Origin: an uncultured Actinomycetes bacterium
Lineage (GTDB): Bacteria > Actinomycetota > CADDZG01 > WHSQ01
Direction: 5' to 3'
Length of the DNA: 64,000 bases
NCBI GenBank assembly: GCA_937863385.1
Contig: CALMBW010000020.1
Span: forward strand, 124,001 to 188,000
The position numbers and the translations under genes were made by a program. How positions within the stretch are numbered: the stretch's first letter is position 1; every line of letters starts with the position of its first letter. The notes under the pieces are model-generated. The model was not told the DNA's origin. It made no database searches and saw nothing but the letters and a program-made list of their open reading frames with translations. Positions 56,179 through 64,000 of the stretch are shown here, piece after piece.

Positions 56179-56783
56179 TCCTCCGCCCGTTCCTGTTGGC
56201 CGAGGTGCTTGAGCCACAACGCTCCGCACACTCCAAGCGCGATGAGCATCACGGCGTCTCCGCCAAGCCACATCACGAGCGCCCCGGCCCTTTGTTCGTC
56301 GAGCGACGGGTAGTGAGAGTAGAGAGATCGGTCGGCGGAGTAGATCAACAGCCCCAAGAAGCTCTGGGTCGGCAACGCTGCGATCAGATAGCCCATCCTG
56401 ATGGGCCAGTCGTAGGTCTTGGCCCCGAACCCAACCACGCATGCCCAGAAGCAGAGCCCGGCTCCCAGAAAGAGACCATGCTCGAGGATGTGGACCGGTT
56501 CGGCATCGAGAGCAGCGTCGTAGAGGGGTGACAGATGGACCCCCCACATCACGCCCACGAAGATCAGCCATCCCACCACCGGGTTGGTGAGCAGACGCAC
56601 CCATCTCATCCGGGCGACGGCAGAACCGGAGAGCCCCATGAGGAGCAGAGGAGCAACGACCATCGACAGCAGCAGGTGCTGCGTCATGTGCCACACCAGC
56701 TCGTCTTGAGCCAGCGAGGCGAGCGGGGGGCCGAGGGCCGCGGCCGCGACGATGGTGGCGGCAGCGAGAGGGCCGGTGTGCAG
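56166..56783 (-). CDS. Second CtaG-like (caa3 oxidase assembly) membrane protein, probable CTG start
   Basis: 205 residues if translation starts at CTG 56783. The typical CtaG segment QDELVWHMTQHLLLSMVVAP is visible, as is ILEHGLFLGAGLCFWACVVG. Family-like codons continue upstream of the only standard start (GTG 56696, just before the HMTQH motif) to the end of the cupredoxin gene, and no ATG, GTG or TTG lies between 56696 and an in-frame TGA at about 56829. CTG 56783 has GGAG 5 nt upstream and follows the previous stop by 2 nt. It is shorter than the first CtaG (289 residues) and lacks the first helices, so it may be an accessory form. Confidence 0.75.
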   Translation of the reverse strand: MHTGPLAAATIVAAAALGPPLASLAQDELVWHMTQHLLLSMVVAPLLLMGLSGSAVARMRWVRLLTNPVVGWLIFVGVMWGVHLSPLYDAALDAEPVHILEHGLFLGAGLCFWACVVGFGAKTYDWPIRMGYLIAALPTQSFLGLLIYSADRSLYSHYPSLDEQRAGALVMWLGGDAVMLIALGVCGALWLKHLGQQERAEDQVA

Positions 56784-56785
56784 AG

Positions 56786-57433
56786 CTACTCCGCTACAAG
56801 AGCACCGTTCATGTTGGGGTGCACGTCACACTGGAAGAAATACTCGCCGGGCTTGAACGGTCCCATCGGGTAGGTGATGCTTTCGCCTCCATTGATGATG
56901 TCGCCGGTGAACAATGCATCGGCCTTCTCGACCCCAGCAGCTTGATCCGGATACACGGAAACATTGTGCTCGACGGAATCGGGGTTCTCGAAAGTCAGTT
57001 CGAACTCTTTCTCCGCAGGAACCGCCAGTTCGGCGGTGTTGAAAGCGATGTTCTCGGCCGTGATGCTTAGACCACCACCGCCACCGCCCGCCGGAGCTTC
57101 CTCAGCCGGAGCCTCGTGCTCACCGATGTTTAGCGCAGCAACAGCGACCCCGATAACGATCGGGTAGAGCAGGATCGCCCCAAGCTCGAACAGAGATGCG
57201 CCACCGACCTTGCGCCGCAGGGCAACGTAGGCAAAGACCCCCATGACGTTAGCAGCTACACCGACGGCGACAGCCGTAGCGGCCTGATGCGGAAGCGCCA
57301 GAAGAACCTGCGAGATGCCGATAGCAACTGCCGCTATCACTGCGAGACCAACGATGGGTATGACGATCGGCAACGGCACGCGGAAGCGAACCTCACCTAC
57401 TAGTGGCTCTCCTGACTGGTCGCGTGTGCTCAT
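56786..57433 (-). CDS. Membrane-anchored cupredoxin in the oxidase cluster
   Basis: 215 residues from ATG 57433 (4-nt overlap with ctaG). Three transmembrane helices (about 20-105) precede a Gly-rich linker and a C-terminal cupredoxin. Copper ligands: His156 (EHNVSVYPD), Cys202, His205, Met208 (QCDVHPNMNG). The domain is strongly similar to that of the cupredoxin at 50886-51866 (shared FTGDII-GG, GEYFFQCDVHPNMNGA and VAE end) but lacks its N-terminal motif. Located inside the caa3 oxidase cluster, it may carry electrons to or copper for the oxidase. Confidence 0.9.
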   Translation of the reverse strand: MSTRDQSGEPLVGEVRFRVPLPIVIPIVGLAVIAAVAIGISQVLLALPHQAATAVAVGVAANVMGVFAYVALRRKVGGASLFELGAILLYPIVIGVAVAALNIGEHEAPAEEAPAGGGGGGLSITAENIAFNTAELAVPAEKEFELTFENPDSVEHNVSVYPDQAAGVEKADALFTGDIINGGESITYPMGPFKPGEYFFQCDVHPNMNGALVAE

Positions 57434-58299
57434 GTTCTCCTCAGATCCCAAGCTTTAAGTGAGCTCTCGAAATCGTCCCAACCGACCGGCTCGTGCTCTT
57501 GACGCTCTTCGCGCGCGTGCCACCGGAAGAAGATCACCGTGATGATGGCCCACAATATCAAGCCACCGCCCAGCTTCATGATCAGCCCGGCGATCATCTG
57601 ATCGATCTCGACCGTCAAGCCCCACATCCTCGGGAACGACGCATAGGACGAGTAGATGGGCGTGTCGGCAAAGGTCAGAAACGATGCCGGCACGGTCGGC
57701 AGGACCGACTGACCGAACAGATAGAGCATCTTTACCGGAGCCGACAGGCCCGCGATCTCGGGCAATGGATGGATCACCGGCCACCACATGGCGAAGGCGC
57801 TGGCAACGAGTGCCACGTGAACCGAGAAGTGAACCCATTCGTTAGAGACCGCTCCGTTGACGATCACAGGCCAGTGGGTAAACACAACCAGGGCGTTGAA
57901 GATAGCGAACGCAACCAGAGGCCGGGTGAAGAATCTCAACGCGGCGAACATCTTGGGGGCCGAGAACATCCATCGCAGGAGCCACGACGGCATCCCCATC
58001 AAGATCATGCCCGGAGAGACCAGGGTCAGAAGCAAGTGCTGGACCATGTGGACCGAGAAGAGATAGTCCTCTGAAAGATCGTGGATCGGAGCGTCGGAGG
58101 CGATCCACATCACACCGATGCCGGCGAAGAACCACGCCTTCTGCCGGGTCGTCGCCGGCGCGGCAGAAGGCGACAAGCGCGGCCCCAGGATGGTGACGGC
58201 CAGCACGTAGCAGACCACCAGCGAGATCATCAGCAGCCAAACGTCCGGGTGCGGATGCCAGGTCACCTGAGGCGACATGAAGGGATCAGCCCCCGCCAT
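57430..58299 (-). CDS. ctaG: Cytochrome c oxidase assembly protein CtaG (caa3 type)
   Basis: 289 residues, about seven transmembrane helices. FSVHMVQHLLLTLVSPGMIL and HFSVHVALVASAFAMWWPVI are the CtaG signature regions with conserved His residues; PSWLLRWMFS is also typical. In Bacillus this family is needed for caa3 oxidase assembly. ATG 58299 overlaps ctaF by 14 nt; an ATG seven codons later is possible. Confidence 0.9.
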   Translation of the reverse strand: MAGADPFMSPQVTWHPHPDVWLLMISLVVCYVLAVTILGPRLSPSAAPATTRQKAWFFAGIGVMWIASDAPIHDLSEDYLFSVHMVQHLLLTLVSPGMILMGMPSWLLRWMFSAPKMFAALRFFTRPLVAFAIFNALVVFTHWPVIVNGAVSNEWVHFSVHVALVASAFAMWWPVIHPLPEIAGLSAPVKMLYLFGQSVLPTVPASFLTFADTPIYSSYASFPRMWGLTVEIDQMIAGLIMKLGGGLILWAIITVIFFRWHAREERQEHEPVGWDDFESSLKAWDLRRT

Positions 58300-58639
58300 T
58301 CACCAGCGGCGCCGGACCACCGTCGCCGGCCAGGAAGAAGATCGAGAGCACGATGGAGAAAACGAAGAGGGCGGTGATGATCCCCGTGAGGAAGAGCATC
58401 CGAAACACACGCTCATCGAACTTGAGATGCATGAACCAACGGGCGACGAAAAGGAACTTGATAAGTGCGAAGATCAGCAGTCCCGCGATCAGTGCCCAAT
58501 CCGGCAGGTTGAAGTAGTAGATCGCGACCTCGATAGCCGTTACTAAGGCGAGCAAGATGGCCACCCACACATAAGCACGAGGGGTGGGGTGCTCGGTGTG
58601 ATGGTCGTGATACTCGACGTGTTGTACGGGCTCGGTCAT
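58286..58639 (-). CDS. ctaF: Cytochrome c oxidase subunit IV (CtaF-like)
   Basis: 117 residues, three transmembrane helices, His-rich N-terminus (HVEYHDHHTEHPTPRAYVWV). LPDWALIAGLLIFALIKFLF and VARWFMHLKFDERVFRMLFL match prokaryotic COX subunit IV. Small accessory subunit of the oxidase. It lies 13 nt after ctaE. Confidence 0.88.
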   Translation of the reverse strand: MTEPVQHVEYHDHHTEHPTPRAYVWVAILLALVTAIEVAIYYFNLPDWALIAGLLIFALIKFLFVARWFMHLKFDERVFRMLFLTGIITALFVFSIVLSIFFLAGDGGPAPLVNGGG

Positions 58640-58652
58640 GGCCTACTCCTCG

Positions 58653-59258
58653 TCAACCGTTCGTGGGGATCAGATAAACGACCGTAAAGATGACAACCCA
58701 GACGATGTCCACGAAGTGCCAGTAGAGACCGATCATCTCGACCTTGCGTTCGGCCCCCGGAGACAACCGTCCGAACAGACTCATCATCACTAGTGTCAGC
58801 AGCAAGAGGATGCCAACGGTCACGTGCGCTCCGTGAAAACCCGTTAGGACGAAGAACGCACTTGAGAATGTCGATGTGTCGAGCTTCATACCTTCTTCGA
58901 CGAAAGTCGTGAACTCGTAGATCTGTCCTCCGATGAAGACCATCCCGAGTACAGCGGTAGCGAGCAGCCACACGCGCATCTGACGCTCGTCCTTGCGATG
59001 GATCGCGCCGAGGGCGAGCACCATCGTCAGAGACGACATCAGCAGCACGAAGGAGCTGACCGAAGTGAAGGGGATGTCGTAGATCTCGCTTGGCGTTGGG
59101 CCGCTCAAGACATCGTTGCGGTATAGCAGGTAGGTCGAGATGAGCGAAGCAAAGAACAAGCACTCTGACCCGAGGAACGCCCACATCGCCAGCTTGACGT
59201 TGTCGACCCCCGTCGATGTGTGTTCCTGGGTATCCAGCACTATGTCTTGAGTTGCCAT
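58653..59258 (-). CDS. ctaE: Cytochrome c oxidase subunit III
   Basis: 201 residues, five transmembrane helices. Signatures: WAFLGSECLFFASLISTYLL, LTGFHGAHVTVGILLLLTLV and IGLYWHFVDIVWVVIFTVVY. It overlaps ctaD by 1 nt. Integral subunit of the caa3 oxidase. A second, shorter COX III lies at 62891-63439. Confidence 0.95.
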   Translation of the reverse strand: MATQDIVLDTQEHTSTGVDNVKLAMWAFLGSECLFFASLISTYLLYRNDVLSGPTPSEIYDIPFTSVSSFVLLMSSLTMVLALGAIHRKDERQMRVWLLATAVLGMVFIGGQIYEFTTFVEEGMKLDTSTFSSAFFVLTGFHGAHVTVGILLLLTLVMMSLFGRLSPGAERKVEMIGLYWHFVDIVWVVIFTVVYLIPTNG

Positions 59259-61129
59259 CAGTGCTCCTCAGCAGAAGGCTCGAGACCCCAGCCGAAGAGT
59301 CCGACGAGAAGGATCAGCCCACCGACCACGAGCGTTGGGGTGCTGATGTAGAGGACGCCGAACGCCAGCACCGGTAGTCCGAACGCTGCCACCACGGGCC
59401 AGAAAGACGGGTCGGGCATATGGATGTGACCGGTGTGGTGAACCTGATCGATGTTCTCATCCGACCCGGAACCCCCCGCGAACACTTTGACGGGCTCACC
59501 CTCTTCGTCGGTGGCGTACTTCGTGTGCCAGAAGTCATCTCGGTGCGTGACGTGCGGTATCACGTCGAAGTTGTGCTCTGGGGGAGGCGATGCGGTCGCC
59601 CACTCCAGCGTTCGGCCGTCCCACGGATCGGCCCCAGCCTCTTCACCCTTGGTCCGAGATCGAACCACGTTCCAAAAGAACACCAGGATCGACACGGCGA
59701 TCAGGAACGCTCCGACGGTCGAGATCAGATTCCAGAAGTTCCACCCCATGTTGTCCGGGTAAGTGTCCTGACGCCGCGGCATGCCCTGAAGACCGAGGAT
59801 GTGCATAGGCCCGAAGGCAAGGTTGAATCCGATCAGCATCAACCAGAAGTGCACCTTGCCGAGGCCCTCACCCAGGTGTCTGCCGAACATCTTGGGCCAC
59901 CAGTAGTACATGCCACCGAAGAGCCCGAACACCGCGCCGCCGAACAGCACGTAGTGGAAGTGAGCAACGATGTAGTACGTGTCCGTCTGTTGACCGTCGT
60001 GCGGCACGATCGCGTGACTGACGCCGGAAAGACCACCGATGACGAACATCGTCACGAAACCAACGGCGAAAAGCAGTGGAGTCTTGAACCGGATCGAGCC
60101 TCCCCACATGGTCCCCAGCCAGTTGAAGATCTTCACCCCTGTAGGGACGGCGATGAACATCGTGGAGAGAGCGAAGGCGGAGTTCGCGACCGGACCCAAT
60201 CCAACCGAGAACATATGGTGAGCCCACACACCCCATCCCATGAATCCGATCGCGATGCCCGCGAACACGATCGCCGCATACCCGAAGATCGGCTTGCCTG
60301 AGAAGGTCGGCAGGATGTCGGAGACGATGCCCATGGCGGGCAGGATCATGATGTAGACCTCGGGATGGCCGAACAACCAGAACAAGTGCTGCCACAACAC
60401 CGGATCACCGCCGACGGTGGCATCGAAGAAGTTGGCCCCCCAGACTCTGTCGAACATCAACTGGAACAACGCGACCGCGATAACCGGCATCGCGAACAGA
60501 AGAAGGAATGACGTGACTAGCGTCATCCAAACGAACACCGGCATCCGCATCAACGTCATGCCCGGAGCCCGCATGTTCAGGATCGTGACGATGAAGTTGA
60601 TCGCACCACCGAGCGACGCGATACCCAAGATCTGCAAGCCCAACGCATAGAAGGTCATCCCGTCGCTGGTCTGGAGCGTGCTAAGCGGCGCGTATCCGAA
60701 CCAACCACCATCGGGAGCCCCACCGAGAGCGAAGCTCGTGTACAGGAACAGCCCACCGAACAGGTAGACCCAATACGAAAATGCGTTGATCCGCGGGAAC
60801 GCGACGTCACGTGCACCAATCATCAGCGGCACGAAATAGTTCATCAGTGCCGAGCCCAGCGGCATGACCACCAGAAAGATCATCGTCAAGCCGTGCATCG
60901 TGAAGACCTGGTTGTAGGCATCGGCCGAGAGAACCTGGCCGTTCGGTTGTGCAAGCTGCGCCCTGATCAACAAAGCTTCGACACCACCCACGATGAAGAA
61001 GAACAGGGCGGTGAACATGTACATGATGCCGATCTTCTTGTGATCGACAGTTGTCACCCAGGAGAACCAACCCGTCTTGGCTCTAGGTCGCGAGAACAGG
61101 CCCTTCTGCGCGTGTGCAGCTGTTGCCAT
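59258..61129 (-). CDS. ctaD: Cytochrome c oxidase subunit I
   Basis: 623 residues, 12 core helices plus extra C-terminal ones. Low-spin heme ligands His79 (FTMHGLTM) and His392; high-spin heme ligand His390 (IVAHFHYVLFGG). CuB ligands His255 (with Tyr259, GHPEVYIM, the His-Tyr cross-link), His304 and His305. The K-channel Lys333 (GVKIFNW) indicates an A-type heme-copper oxidase. The C-terminal extension (PPEHNFDVIPHVTHRDDFWH and later hydrophobic helices) is typical of actinobacterial CtaD. It starts 32 nt after ctaC. Confidence 0.97.
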   Translation of the reverse strand: MATAAHAQKGLFSRPRAKTGWFSWVTTVDHKKIGIMYMFTALFFFIVGGVEALLIRAQLAQPNGQVLSADAYNQVFTMHGLTMIFLVVMPLGSALMNYFVPLMIGARDVAFPRINAFSYWVYLFGGLFLYTSFALGGAPDGGWFGYAPLSTLQTSDGMTFYALGLQILGIASLGGAINFIVTILNMRAPGMTLMRMPVFVWMTLVTSFLLLFAMPVIAVALFQLMFDRVWGANFFDATVGGDPVLWQHLFWLFGHPEVYIMILPAMGIVSDILPTFSGKPIFGYAAIVFAGIAIGFMGWGVWAHHMFSVGLGPVANSAFALSTMFIAVPTGVKIFNWLGTMWGGSIRFKTPLLFAVGFVTMFVIGGLSGVSHAIVPHDGQQTDTYYIVAHFHYVLFGGAVFGLFGGMYYWWPKMFGRHLGEGLGKVHFWLMLIGFNLAFGPMHILGLQGMPRRQDTYPDNMGWNFWNLISTVGAFLIAVSILVFFWNVVRSRTKGEEAGADPWDGRTLEWATASPPPEHNFDVIPHVTHRDDFWHTKYATDEEGEPVKVFAGGSGSDENIDQVHHTGHIHMPDPSFWPVVAAFGLPVLAFGVLYISTPTLVVGGLILLVGLFGWGLEPSAEEH

Positions 61130-61161
61130 CAGTGCTCCTCTATCACTTCAGGTCGCTCCAT

Positions 61162-62187
61162 CTACTCAAGCGTTAACAAGTAGGCGACGATCGCGTCCAC
61201 ATCACTTTGCGACAAACCCATGCTCTTCAAACCGGACGGCATGATCGAACCCGGCTTCATCGCCGGCGCGTCGGCAACCCAGTCCCTAAGATTGCCCTCA
61301 TTCATCCGGAAGATGGCACCGGCGAAGGTTCGGCGGGACATCAAGTGGGTCAGGTTCGGACCCGTGGTTCCCGCAGCGTTCGTACCAGAGATGGTGTGAC
61401 AAGCTGCACACTGACCATTCACGAACAGCTCCTGGCCCTGCTGGGCAAGACTGTCGGTCGGTTCGGCGGCCTCCTCACCCTGATCTGCCACCCACTGGTC
61501 AAACGTTGAGCGATCCTCGACGAAGACGCGTAGTCGCATCCGAGAGTGAGACAGACCACAGAACTCTTTGCACTGACCCCAGAACTGACCTGTTGCCGTG
61601 GGAGTGATCACCGTGGTGTTCGTTCTACCGGGAACGGCGTCCTGCGCCCCCGTCAGACGAGGAACCCAGAAAGAGTGGATCACGTCGTTGGTGGGAGAGG
61701 TGATCTCGATGTAGGCGGTCTGGTCGACCGGCAGGTGCAATTCGTTCGCCGTGACGATGCCCAGGTCTGGGTAGTTGAACTCCCACCAGAACTGCTTGGC
61801 GACGACCTGGATGCGCAGTGCATCGGGGGGTTGCTTTGAGTTCTCGAAGATGGTCTGCACGGTGGGCACCGCCAAGCCGGCAAGGATCAGGGAGGGAATC
61901 ACCGTAAGGATGATCTCGACCTTGGTGTTGCCGTGGAACTGAGCCGCCTCACGCCCCGGACGCTGACGGAAACGGATCAAGGCATAGATGATCAAGCCTT
62001 CGACGACAACGAAGATGAACACGGCGATGGCGAACGTGACATCCCACAGAGAGTCAGCCTTCTGTGTCTGCACGCTTGCTTGGGACTTCAGGAAATCCTG
62101 CGGGCCCGTATCGCAGGCGATCGCGAACACGGCCAGTAGCGCCAAGAGCGCGAGCAGTCTTCTCTTTGCTGCTGGGGAGCCATTCAT
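61162..62187 (-). CDS. ctaC: Cytochrome c oxidase subunit II fused to cytochrome c (caa3)
   Basis: 341 residues from ATG 62187, where a lipoprotein signal begins (MNGSPAAKRRLLALLALLAV; lipobox FAIAC). Two transmembrane helices, then the CuA domain (WWEFNYPD; GQCKEFCGLSHSRMRL with both Cys, His and Met), then a C-terminal cytochrome c domain with heme motif CAACH and an axial Met in the GSIMPSGLKSM region. It receives electrons from a c-type or copper carrier. First gene of the minus-strand oxidase cluster. Confidence 0.96.
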   Translation of the reverse strand: MNGSPAAKRRLLALLALLAVFAIACDTGPQDFLKSQASVQTQKADSLWDVTFAIAVFIFVVVEGLIIYALIRFRQRPGREAAQFHGNTKVEIILTVIPSLILAGLAVPTVQTIFENSKQPPDALRIQVVAKQFWWEFNYPDLGIVTANELHLPVDQTAYIEITSPTNDVIHSFWVPRLTGAQDAVPGRTNTTVITPTATGQFWGQCKEFCGLSHSRMRLRVFVEDRSTFDQWVADQGEEAAEPTDSLAQQGQELFVNGQCAACHTISGTNAAGTTGPNLTHLMSRRTFAGAIFRMNEGNLRDWVADAPAMKPGSIMPSGLKSMGLSQSDVDAIVAYLLTLE

Positions 62188-62288
62188 CGGATAGGCGGAA
62201 TATATATGACACGGAGGCACGCCTCGCTAGTTAGCGCCTTTGTGAGCGAGGAACCCACCGGGCGCGGCCGGAGCTAGGCTGCTTGGCG
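62188..62288. promoter_or_regulatory. Divergent control region between ctaC and the tlpA-ccm cluster
   Basis: 101 nt between divergent starts. It contains the palindrome CGCTA-GT-TAGCG (62225-62236), a possible operator, and an AT-rich TATATAT run (about 62200-62207), a plausible -10 for ctaC. TAGGCT lies 8 nt before the tlpA ATG. Functions are inferred from position only. Confidence 0.4.
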
Positions 62289-62894
62289 ATGAGCAACGAG
62301 CGTGCTTCTGACGACCTCGGCGATGCGGAGCGCGAGCCAAATCCGGTCCGGGAGAGGAACCCCTGGATCCTCAGAGTCGTTGCACTCTGTGGGATCGCCG
62401 TCCTCGCGGTGGTGATGCTCCGACCGGCCTCGAAGGCCGACTCGTTCCCCATCCCTCAGTTCTCTCTAGATCATCTCTCCGGGGACGGATCGATCTCTTC
62501 CGACGAGATTGCAGGAAAGATCGCGATCATCAACTTCTGGGCGTCGTGGTGCGGACCGTGCCGCCGCGAAGCGCCACTCCTGAACCAGATCGCATCGGAG
62601 TACTCGGAGGAGGAACTCGTGGTCATCGGCGTCGTGGTCCAGGACACGCCCGAAGAGGCTCAGGCGTTCGTCCGCAAGTTCGGATTGACCTACACGATCG
62701 CCGATGGCCTGGATCAAGAGCTGTACCGAGCCCTGCGCAAGAGCGCTTCCGCCCAAGAAGGCTTACCTCAGACCTACTTCGTGGGACCGGACGGACAGAT
62801 ATCGCTGGTGGGAGACGGCGCGCCGGTGCTTGGGGAACTTGACGAAGCGGAGCTGCGGGCGGCGATCGCAGCGCTTGGGGGCGACGCTGGATGA
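62289..62894 (+). CDS. TlpA/ResA-like thiol-disulfide oxidoreductase
   Basis: 201 residues. N-terminal membrane anchor (ILRVVALCGIAVLAVVMLRP) and an outside thioredoxin domain with INFWASWCGPCRREAPLL (Cys88, Cys91) and GLPQTYFVGPDGQISLVGDG. ResA/CcmG proteins reduce apocytochrome c cysteines for heme attachment; the neighbours ccmE and probable ccmF support that role. ATG 62289 is preferred; an in-frame TTG two codons earlier is possible. The stop overlaps the next start by 4 nt. Confidence 0.9.
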   Translation: MSNERASDDLGDAEREPNPVRERNPWILRVVALCGIAVLAVVMLRPASKADSFPIPQFSLDHLSGDGSISSDEIAGKIAIINFWASWCGPCRREAPLLNQIASEYSEEELVVIGVVVQDTPEEAQAFVRKFGLTYTIADGLDQELYRALRKSASAQEGLPQTYFVGPDGQISLVGDGAPVLGELDEAELRAAIAALGGDAG

Positions 62895-63439
62895 CTTCCG
62901 AACGCCTCGGATCGATGACCCTTGGCATGCTGCTGTTCGTCGTTTCGGAAGTGATGTTCTTCGGTGGGCTGTTCGCTGCCTACTTCACCTTGAAGGATCT
63001 GACCCAACCATGGCCGCCAGGATCCATGGAGCTCAGGCTAGGAATCCCAGCCATCATCACGGCGCTGCTCATCTCCTCTTCGGCCACCGCCCACAAGGCC
63101 GAAGTGGCCGCCACGAACGGGGATCTCAAGGAGATGCGCCGGTGGATCTCGGTCACGCTCGCTCTTGCGGGGATCTTCCTGGCAGGCCAGGTTCTCGAAT
63201 ACTCGGAACTCGGGTTCTCCATCTCTGATGGCAGCTTCGCCAGTCTCTTCTTCACGATGACCGGGTTCCACGGGGCTCACGTCGCCGCTGGCATGGTGAT
63301 GCTTGCTGCTGCCACCGTTACCACTTCTCGAAGTCAGGGCCGCTGGGGACGGGCTCATCTCAGAGGCGCGGTGATGTATTGGCACTTCGTCGATGTGGTG
63401 TGGATCGGGCTGTTCGTAACGCTCTACATACTTCGCTAG
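62891..63439 (+). CDS. Second cytochrome c oxidase subunit III-like protein
   Basis: 182 residues, five transmembrane helices. LLFVVSEVMFFGGLFAAYFT, MTGFHGAHVAAGMVMLAAAT and VMYWHFVDVVWIGLFVTLYI match COX III. It is not a close copy of ctaE in the main cluster. It overlaps tlpA by 4 nt and precedes ccmE by 21 nt, so it is co-transcribed with cytochrome c maturation genes and lacks a local subunit I partner. It may be an alternative subunit for this oxidase or for one encoded elsewhere. Confidence 0.9.
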   Translation: MTSERLGSMTLGMLLFVVSEVMFFGGLFAAYFTLKDLTQPWPPGSMELRLGIPAIITALLISSSATAHKAEVAATNGDLKEMRRWISVTLALAGIFLAGQVLEYSELGFSISDGSFASLFFTMTGFHGAHVAAGMVMLAAATVTTSRSQGRWGRAHLRGAVMYWHFVDVVWIGLFVTLYILR

Positions 63440-63460
63440 AACGGTACTCTTAAGCCCCCG

Positions 63461-63880
63461 ATGGACACTCCCCTGCCGCAACGAACCTCATCTTCCAAGC
63501 GCCGAGCGAAGTTCGCCCTCGGAGGCTTCGCCGTGGTCGTGATCCTGATCGGCCTGGTCGTCTGGGCCACCACCCGCCAGGGGTCGATCTCCTTCTACAT
63601 GACACCGACCGAGCTCCTGGCTGCAGGGGATGCCCAACCTAGCGACTCCTACCGGGTTAACGGCGAGGTCGTGCCCGGCTCTATCTCGAAAGATGGGCTG
63701 AGCACGAGCTTCACGATCTCCGACGGAACCACCGAGATCGATGTCGTGACCGATCGCCCTCTTCCCGACACCTTCATGGAGCGCTCCGACGTGGTGGCCC
63801 GGGGCAACTACGACGGGGCAGTCTTCACGGCGGATGAGGTGCTGGCCAAGTGCCCATCGAAATTCAAGGCCAAGGCCTGA
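63461..63880 (+). CDS. ccmE: Cytochrome c maturation heme chaperone CcmE (Cys-type)
   Basis: 139 residues. N-terminal membrane anchor (AKFALGGFAVVVILIGLVVW) and an outside beta-barrel domain (SYRVNGEVVPGSISKDGLST, FTISDGTTEIDVVTDRPLPD). The heme-binding site of classical CcmE is His in HxxxY; here it is ADEVLAKCPSKF, with Cys131 in place of His and Phe135 in place of Tyr. Cys-type CcmE proteins are known in archaea and some Gram-positive bacteria. CcmE receives heme and passes it to CcmF. Confidence 0.92.
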   Translation: MDTPLPQRTSSSKRRAKFALGGFAVVVILIGLVVWATTRQGSISFYMTPTELLAAGDAQPSDSYRVNGEVVPGSISKDGLSTSFTISDGTTEIDVVTDRPLPDTFMERSDVVARGNYDGAVFTADEVLAKCPSKFKAKA

Positions 63881-63899
63881 CCGGCCTCTCCCGGCGTTC

Positions 63900-64000
63900 A
63901 TGACCTCGGCAGCTGAGCTCGGCCGTCCCGCACTGATAGCAGCTCTGGCGTTCGCGTCGGGGGGAGGGGTCCTTTGCGCGGTCGGCGCGATGCGCGGCCG
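63900..64000 (+). CDS. ccmF: Probable CcmF heme lyase, N-terminus only (cut by window end)
   Basis: ATG 63900, 19 nt after ccmE. The 33 visible codons read MTSAAELGRPALIAALAFAS and GGGVLCAVGAM, a short polar start and a first membrane helix as in CcmF. Length and the WWD motif lie outside the window, so the call rests mainly on position after ccmE. Confidence 0.5.
   Translation, partial: MTSAAELGRPALIAALAFASGGGVLCAVGAMRG

Overview
GC-rich bacterial chromosome segment, most consistent with an uncultured or deep-branching member of the Actinomycetota. Supporting signs: a stand-alone groEL with a Gly-Met-rich tail and CIRCE operators, tRNA-Thr/tRNA-Met near rpmG, a geranylgeranyl reductase leading a 14-gene nuo operon, a caa3-type oxidase with CtaG-type assembly factors, a PGM1-like peptide ligase, and several genes with TANNNT hexamers 6-7 nt before the start codon, as in leaderless actinobacterial transcripts. 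The phylum call is an inference from gene content. || Layout. 1-22.8 kb is a mixed region. It holds a truncated LuxR/AAA regulator; groEL under tandem CIRCE sites; a putative AbiEi/DUF559 nuclease gene bracketed by two copies of a ~65-bp palindromic repeat; secreted or anchored proteins (cupredoxin-like, PD40/Calx-beta lipoprotein, subtilase with a Trp-repeat tail, M23 peptidase); an amine oxidase; rpmG; a decayed alpha/beta-hydrolase; tRNA-Thr, tRNA-Met and tRNA-Tyr; an orphan sensor kinase; an ATP-grasp ligase and a GNAT acetyltransferase. || 22.8-33.8 kb is an 11-gene complex I operon on the minus strand (nuoABCDHIJKLMN, no EFG). Its NuoI carries a ~300-residue Ala/Pro-rich extension with a repeated helical motif. 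A small LURP-one-like gene on the plus strand separates it from a complete 14-gene complex I operon (34.6-49.5 kb, also minus), which is led by a geranylgeranyl/menaquinone reductase gene overlapping nuoA by 4 nt. || 50.8-64 kb continues the respiratory theme: a membrane cupredoxin carrying the NuoI-extension motif, a polyprenyl synthetase, a thioredoxin-like lipoprotein, ctaA and ctaB for heme A, the minus-strand cluster ctaC-D-E-F-G-cupredoxin-ctaG2 for a caa3 oxidase, and a plus-strand cluster of tlpA, a second COX III, a Cys-type ccmE and the start of a probable ccmF. || Together the window encodes electron entry (two complex I forms), quinone side-chain synthesis and saturation, candidate copper-protein carriers, the terminal oxidase and its heme/copper/cytochrome c assembly factors. 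The most notable unexplained signal is the ~35-residue motif shared between the NuoI extension of the 11-subunit complex and the N-terminus of the membrane cupredoxin.
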